From NCBI GenBank assembly GCA_036250195.1, contig JAVHZZ010000015.1, positions 2,852,001 to 2,916,000 of the forward strand: DNA of 64,000 nucleotides, in the 5' to 3' direction. Origin of the DNA: Mixophyes australis. Its lineage: Eukaryota; Chordata; Amphibia; Anura; Limnodynastidae. Below the pieces are notes generated by a model. That model ran no database searches. It had not been told where the DNA came from and saw only the letters and a list, made by a program, of their open reading frames with translations. Position 1 is the stretch's first letter, and every line of letters starts with the position of its first letter. This document shows, piece after piece, positions 59,690 through 64,000 of the stretch. The translations under genes and the position numbers were made by a program.

Positions 59690-61134
59690 ATGATTCGATT
59701 CATGATTCATGATTAAATTATGATTCATGATTTATGATTCAATTCATGATTCAATTCATGATTCATGAATCAATTTATGATTCATGATTAATGATTTGAT
59801 TCATGATTCATGATTCATAATTCATAGTTTAATTAATGATTCATGATTTGATTCATGATTTATGATTCAATTCATGATTCATGATTCATTATTCAATTCA
59901 TGATTCATGATTCATGATTCGATTCATGATTCATGATTCGATTCATGATTCATGATTCATAATTTATGATTCGATTCATGATTCATGATTCATGAATCAT
60001 GATTCAATTCATGATTCATGATTCAATTCATGATTCATGATTCGATTCATGATTCATGATTCATGATTCATGATTCGATTCTTGATTCATGATTTAAGAT
60101 TCAATTCATGATTCATGATTCGATTCATGATTCATGATTCATGATTCATGATTCGATTCTTGATTCATGATTCAAGATTCAATTCATGATTCATGATTCG
60201 ATTCATGATTCATGATTCAATTCATGATTTATGATTTATGATTCCATTTATGATTCAATTCATGATTCATGATTCAATTCATGATTCATGATTCGATTCA
60301 TGATTCATGATTCAATTCATGATTCATGATTCATGATTCAATTCATGATTCATTTCATGATTCATGATTCAATTTATGATTCATGATTCATGATTCAATT
60401 CATGATTCATTTCATGATTCATGATTCAATTCATGATTAGATTCATGATTTAATTCATGATTTATTTCATGATTCATGATTCAATTCATGATTCATTTCA
60501 TGATTCATGATTTAATTCATGATTAATGATTCATGATTCAATTCATGATTCATGATGCAATTCATGATTCATGATTCAATTCATGATTCATGATTCGATT
60601 TATGATTCATGATTCATTATTCATGATTCATGATTCGATTCATGATTCATGATTCATGATTCGATTCATGATTCATAATTCATGATTCAATTCATGATTC
60701 ATGATTCGATTCTTGATTCATGATTCAATTCATGATTTATGATTTATGATTCAATTTATGATTCAATTCATGATTTATGATTTAATTTATGATTCAATTC
60801 ATGATTCATGATTCAATTCATGATTCATGATTCGATTCATGATTCATAATTCATGATTCAATTCATGATTCATGATTCGATTCATGATTCATGATTCAAT
60901 TCATGATTCATGATTCGATTTATGATTCATGATTCATTATTCATGATTCATGATTCGATTCATGATTCATGATTCATGATTCGATTCATGATTCATAATT
61001 CATGATTCAATTCATGATTCATGATTCATGATTCAATTCATGATTTATGATTCAATTTATGATTCAATTCATGATTTATGATTTATGATTCAATTTATGA
61101 TTCAATTCATGATTCATGATTCAATTCATGATTC
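59690..61134 (+). repeat. 1,445-bp tandem duplication, copy 1
   Basis: Adjacent copies at exactly 1,445-bp spacing: ATAGTTT 59,824/61,269, GATTTAAGAT 60,091/61,536, ATTCCATTT 60,241/61,686, GATGC 60,554/61,999 and GATTTAATTTATG 60,779/62,224. GATTTAAGAT, ATTCCATTT and the later GATTTAATTTATG are changes not seen in the equivalent places elsewhere, so they arose just before this doubling. I noticed no difference between the copies in the stretches compared. Confidence 0.95.
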
Positions 61135-62579
61135 ATGATTCGATTCATGATTCATGATTAAATTATGATTCATGATTTATGATTCAATTCATGATTCAAT
61201 TCATGATTCATGAATCAATTTATGATTCATGATTAATGATTTGATTCATGATTCATGATTCATAATTCATAGTTTAATTAATGATTCATGATTTGATTCA
61301 TGATTTATGATTCAATTCATGATTCATGATTCATTATTCAATTCATGATTCATGATTCATGATTCGATTCATGATTCATGATTCGATTCATGATTCATGA
61401 TTCATAATTTATGATTCGATTCATGATTCATGATTCATGAATCATGATTCAATTCATGATTCATGATTCAATTCATGATTCATGATTCGATTCATGATTC
61501 ATGATTCATGATTCATGATTCGATTCTTGATTCATGATTTAAGATTCAATTCATGATTCATGATTCGATTCATGATTCATGATTCATGATTCATGATTCG
61601 ATTCTTGATTCATGATTCAAGATTCAATTCATGATTCATGATTCGATTCATGATTCATGATTCAATTCATGATTTATGATTTATGATTCCATTTATGATT
61701 CAATTCATGATTCATGATTCAATTCATGATTCATGATTCGATTCATGATTCATGATTCAATTCATGATTCATGATTCATGATTCAATTCATGATTCATTT
61801 CATGATTCATGATTCAATTTATGATTCATGATTCATGATTCAATTCATGATTCATTTCATGATTCATGATTCAATTCATGATTAGATTCATGATTTAATT
61901 CATGATTTATTTCATGATTCATGATTCAATTCATGATTCATTTCATGATTCATGATTTAATTCATGATTAATGATTCATGATTCAATTCATGATTCATGA
62001 TGCAATTCATGATTCATGATTCAATTCATGATTCATGATTCGATTTATGATTCATGATTCATTATTCATGATTCATGATTCGATTCATGATTCATGATTC
62101 ATGATTCGATTCATGATTCATAATTCATGATTCAATTCATGATTCATGATTCGATTCTTGATTCATGATTCAATTCATGATTTATGATTTATGATTCAAT
62201 TTATGATTCAATTCATGATTTATGATTTAATTTATGATTCAATTCATGATTCATGATTCAATTCATGATTCATGATTCGATTCATGATTCATAATTCATG
62301 ATTCAATTCATGATTCATGATTCGATTCATGATTCATGATTCAATTCATGATTCATGATTCGATTTATGATTCATGATTCATTATTCATGATTCATGATT
62401 CGATTCATGATTCATGATTCATGATTCGATTCATGATTCATAATTCATGATTCAATTCATGATTCATGATTCATGATTCAATTCATGATTTATGATTCAA
62501 TTTATGATTCAATTCATGATTTATGATTTATGATTCAATTTATGATTCAATTCATGATTCATGATTCAATTCATGATTC
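61135..62579 (+). repeat. 1,445-bp tandem duplication, copy 2
   Basis: Second copy of the 1,445-bp unit. The boundary lies somewhere in a shared run at about 61,110-61,148, so the exact edge is ambiguous by about 40 bp. After 62,579 the sequence takes the TTCATTATTC and CATAATTCG course seen in other units, where copy 1 is followed by TTAAATTATG. Confidence 0.94.
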
Positions 62580-64000
62580 ATGATTCGATTCATTATTCAT
62601 GATTCATGATTCATAATTCGATTCATGATTCTTAATTCATTTCATGATTCATGATTCATGATTCAATTCATGATTCATTTTTCAATTCATGTATCATGAT
62701 TCGATTCATGATTCATGATTCGATTCATGATTCATGATTCATGATTCAATTCATGATTCATGATTCAATTCATGATTCATGATTCGATTTATGATTCATG
62801 ATTTATGATTCATGATTCATGATTCAATTCATGATTCATGATTCGATTCATGATTCATGATTCAATTCATGATTCATGATTTATGATTCAATTTATGATT
62901 CTATTCATGATTCATGATTCGATTCATGATTCATGATTCATGATTCGATTCATGTTTCATGATTCAATTCATGATTCATGAGTCATGATTCATTTCATGA
63001 TTCAATTCATGATTCATGATTCAATTCATGATTCATGATTCAATTCATGATTCATGATTCGATGCATGATTCATGATTCATATCATGATTCATGATTTAT
63101 AATTCAACTCATGATTCAATTCATGATTCATGAATTATGATTCATGATTCGATTCATGATTCATGATTCAATTCATGATTCATGATTTGATTCATGATTC
63201 ATGATTCATGATTCGATTCATGATTCATGATTCAATTCATGATTCATGATTTATGATTCAATTCATGATTCGATTGATGATTCATGATTCATGATTCGAT
63301 TGATGATTCATGAATCGATTAATGATTCATGATTCATAATTTATGATTCGATTCATGATTCATGATTCATGATTCGATTCTTGATTCATGATTCAAGATT
63401 CAATTCATGATTCATGATTCGATTCATGATTCATGATTCAATTCATGATTTATGATTTATGATTCAATTTATGATTCAATTCATGATTCATGATTCAATT
63501 CATGATTCATGATTCGATTCATGATTCATGATTCAATTCATGATTCATGATTCAATTCATGCTTCATTTCATGATTCATGATTCAATTCATGATTCATGA
63601 TTCATGATTAGATTCATGATTTAATTCATGATTTATTTCATGATTCATGATTCAATTCATGATTAATTTCATGATTCATGATTCATGATTTAATTCATGA
63701 TTAATGATTCATGATTCAATTCATGATTCATGATGCAATTCATGATTCATGATTCAATTCATGATTCATGATTCGATTAATGATTCATGATTCATGATTC
63801 AATTCATGATTCATAATTCATGATTCAATTCATGATTCATGATTCGATTCATGATTCATGATTCAATTCATGATTTATGATTTATGATTCAATTTATGAT
63901 TCAATTCATGATTTATGATTTATGATTCAATTTATGATTCAATTCATGATTCATGATTCATGATTCAATTCATGATTCATGATTCGATTCATGATTCATG
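62580..64000 (+). repeat. Right-hand array, more diverged unit
   Basis: Continuous satellite to the window edge. It follows the unit order seen elsewhere (TTCTATTC near 62,900, GAGTCATG near 62,979, CAACTCATG near 63,103, GAATTATG near 63,130, GATTAG near 63,606, GATGC near 63,732), but several joints are shortened. Private variants include GATGCATG near 63,061, CGATTGATG near 63,273 and 63,298, and GCTTC near 63,560. The TAATTGG and TAGTTT markers are missing. This unit is therefore less homogenised than its left neighbours. Confidence 0.85.

Larger units (their letters stand above)
1..64000 (+). repeat. Satellite array of ATTCATG heptamers mixed with ATTCA/ATTCG pentamers
   Basis: The entire window is one tandem array in a single orientation. 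The 7-bp word ATTCATG alternates with 5-bp words, chiefly ATTCA and ATTCG, so that successive TCATGA cores are mostly 7 or 12 bp apart. A further pentamer type, TTCAT, gives the frequent TTCATTTCATGA junctions. Common single-base variants are ATTTATG, ATTAATG, ATAATTC and ATGAATC. Words such as GC, GG and CC occur only in rare marker variants. Both window ends lie inside the array. TGA stops arise in every frame within about three heptamers on either strand, so no protein-coding gene is plausible. I saw no tRNA, rRNA, transposon, telomeric repeat or unique spacer. Arrays of this length and simplicity are known from eukaryotic heterochromatin; chromosomal location and species are not visible here. 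Confidence 0.98.

Noticed and set aside
1..64000. Short open reading frames on both strands
   Set aside because: TGA occurs at almost every word boundary on both strands, and each 7-bp step moves it to another frame, so any open stretch is short and is a by-product of runs of 12-bp steps. No codon bias, ribosome site or domain is visible.
1..64000. CRISPR array
   Set aside because: There are no unique spacers between repeats; all intervals are the same satellite words.
1..64000. Replication-origin iterons or a bacterial repeat region
   Set aside because: Iteron sets are short and lie next to a replication gene. Here the repeat fills 64 kb with no gene.
1..64000. Telomeric repeat tract
   Set aside because: No TTAGGG, TTTAGGG or TTAGG series on either strand; the heptamer ATTCATG is not a known telomere unit and is interspersed with pentamers.
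1..64000. Human-type satellite II/III (ATTCC pentamers)
   Set aside because: The ATTCG and ATTCA pentamers look similar, but ATTCC is nearly absent (only isolated GATTCCATT words), and the dominant word is a heptamer. The likeness is to sequence style, not evidence of homology.
1..64000. CENP-B box
   Set aside because: I saw nothing resembling the conserved TTCG...CGGGA pattern; GG and CGG occur only in the rare ATAATTGG, CGGTT and GGTT words. This does not rule out a centromere.
1..64000. p53-type half-sites around CATG
   Set aside because: The CATG core is present thousands of times, but the flanks are ATT on both sides, not three purines before and three pyrimidines after.
1..64000. Rho-independent terminators or hairpin regulatory RNAs
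   Set aside because: The palindromes are AT-rich, 4 to 20 bp and spread uniformly; there is no GC-rich stem followed by a T run and no adjacent gene.

Overview
The whole 64,000-base window is satellite DNA. I found no gene, RNA gene or transposon. Almost every base belongs to one head-to-tail array built from a 7-bp word, ATTCATG, and 5-bp words, mainly ATTCA and ATTCG. The array runs off both ends of the window, so its true length exceeds 64 kb. It keeps one orientation throughout, and I saw no non-satellite insertion. Such a long, AT-rich array (the words themselves are 20 to 40% GC) points to a eukaryotic chromosome, most likely constitutive heterochromatin such as a pericentromere, subtelomere or sex chromosome. 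I cannot name the species: the word is not one I can tie to a lineage.

The array has a simple grammar. If the words are read as TTCATGA and TTCRA, each is a single T followed by a palindrome: TCATGA, TCGA, or its near-palindromic relative TCAA. The 5-bp words look like 7-bp words that have lost two bases. The four 5-bp forms TTCGA, TTCAA, TTTGA and TTTAA are exactly the set expected from decay of one CpG. Spacing between successive TCATGA cores is mostly 7 or 12 bp, and the order of 7s and 12s plus rare variants acts as a fingerprint for larger repeats.

Region by region: (a) 1-13.6 kb is an older-looking mosaic of short and medium duplications (159, 450, about 1,005, about 1,090 bp and a 3,615-bp offset) with visible indels. 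(b) 13.6-24 kb holds two long copies about 6.2 kb apart, with a shortened third copy between them. (c) 22.9-33.8 kb is linked by offsets of about 4.2, 3.5 and 2.9 kb and contains a 548-bp doublet. (d) 32.9-59.6 kb is the most regular part: a 9.92-kb unit is present twice, and 6,919 bp of the second unit has been tandemly duplicated again. (e) 59.7-62.6 kb is an exact-spacing 1,445-bp doublet, followed by diverged array to the end.

The duplications in (d) are nested, so their order can be read: first a 1,034-bp doublet, then the 9.92-kb duplication, then the 6,919-bp duplication. Two junctions can be placed within 23 and 30 bp of shared sequence, consistent with unequal recombination inside the array. 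TGA occurs at nearly every word boundary on both strands and shifts frame at each 7-bp step, so the array cannot encode a protein of meaningful length. Larger-repeat boundaries were read by eye from rare marker variants and are approximate unless an exact offset is given.
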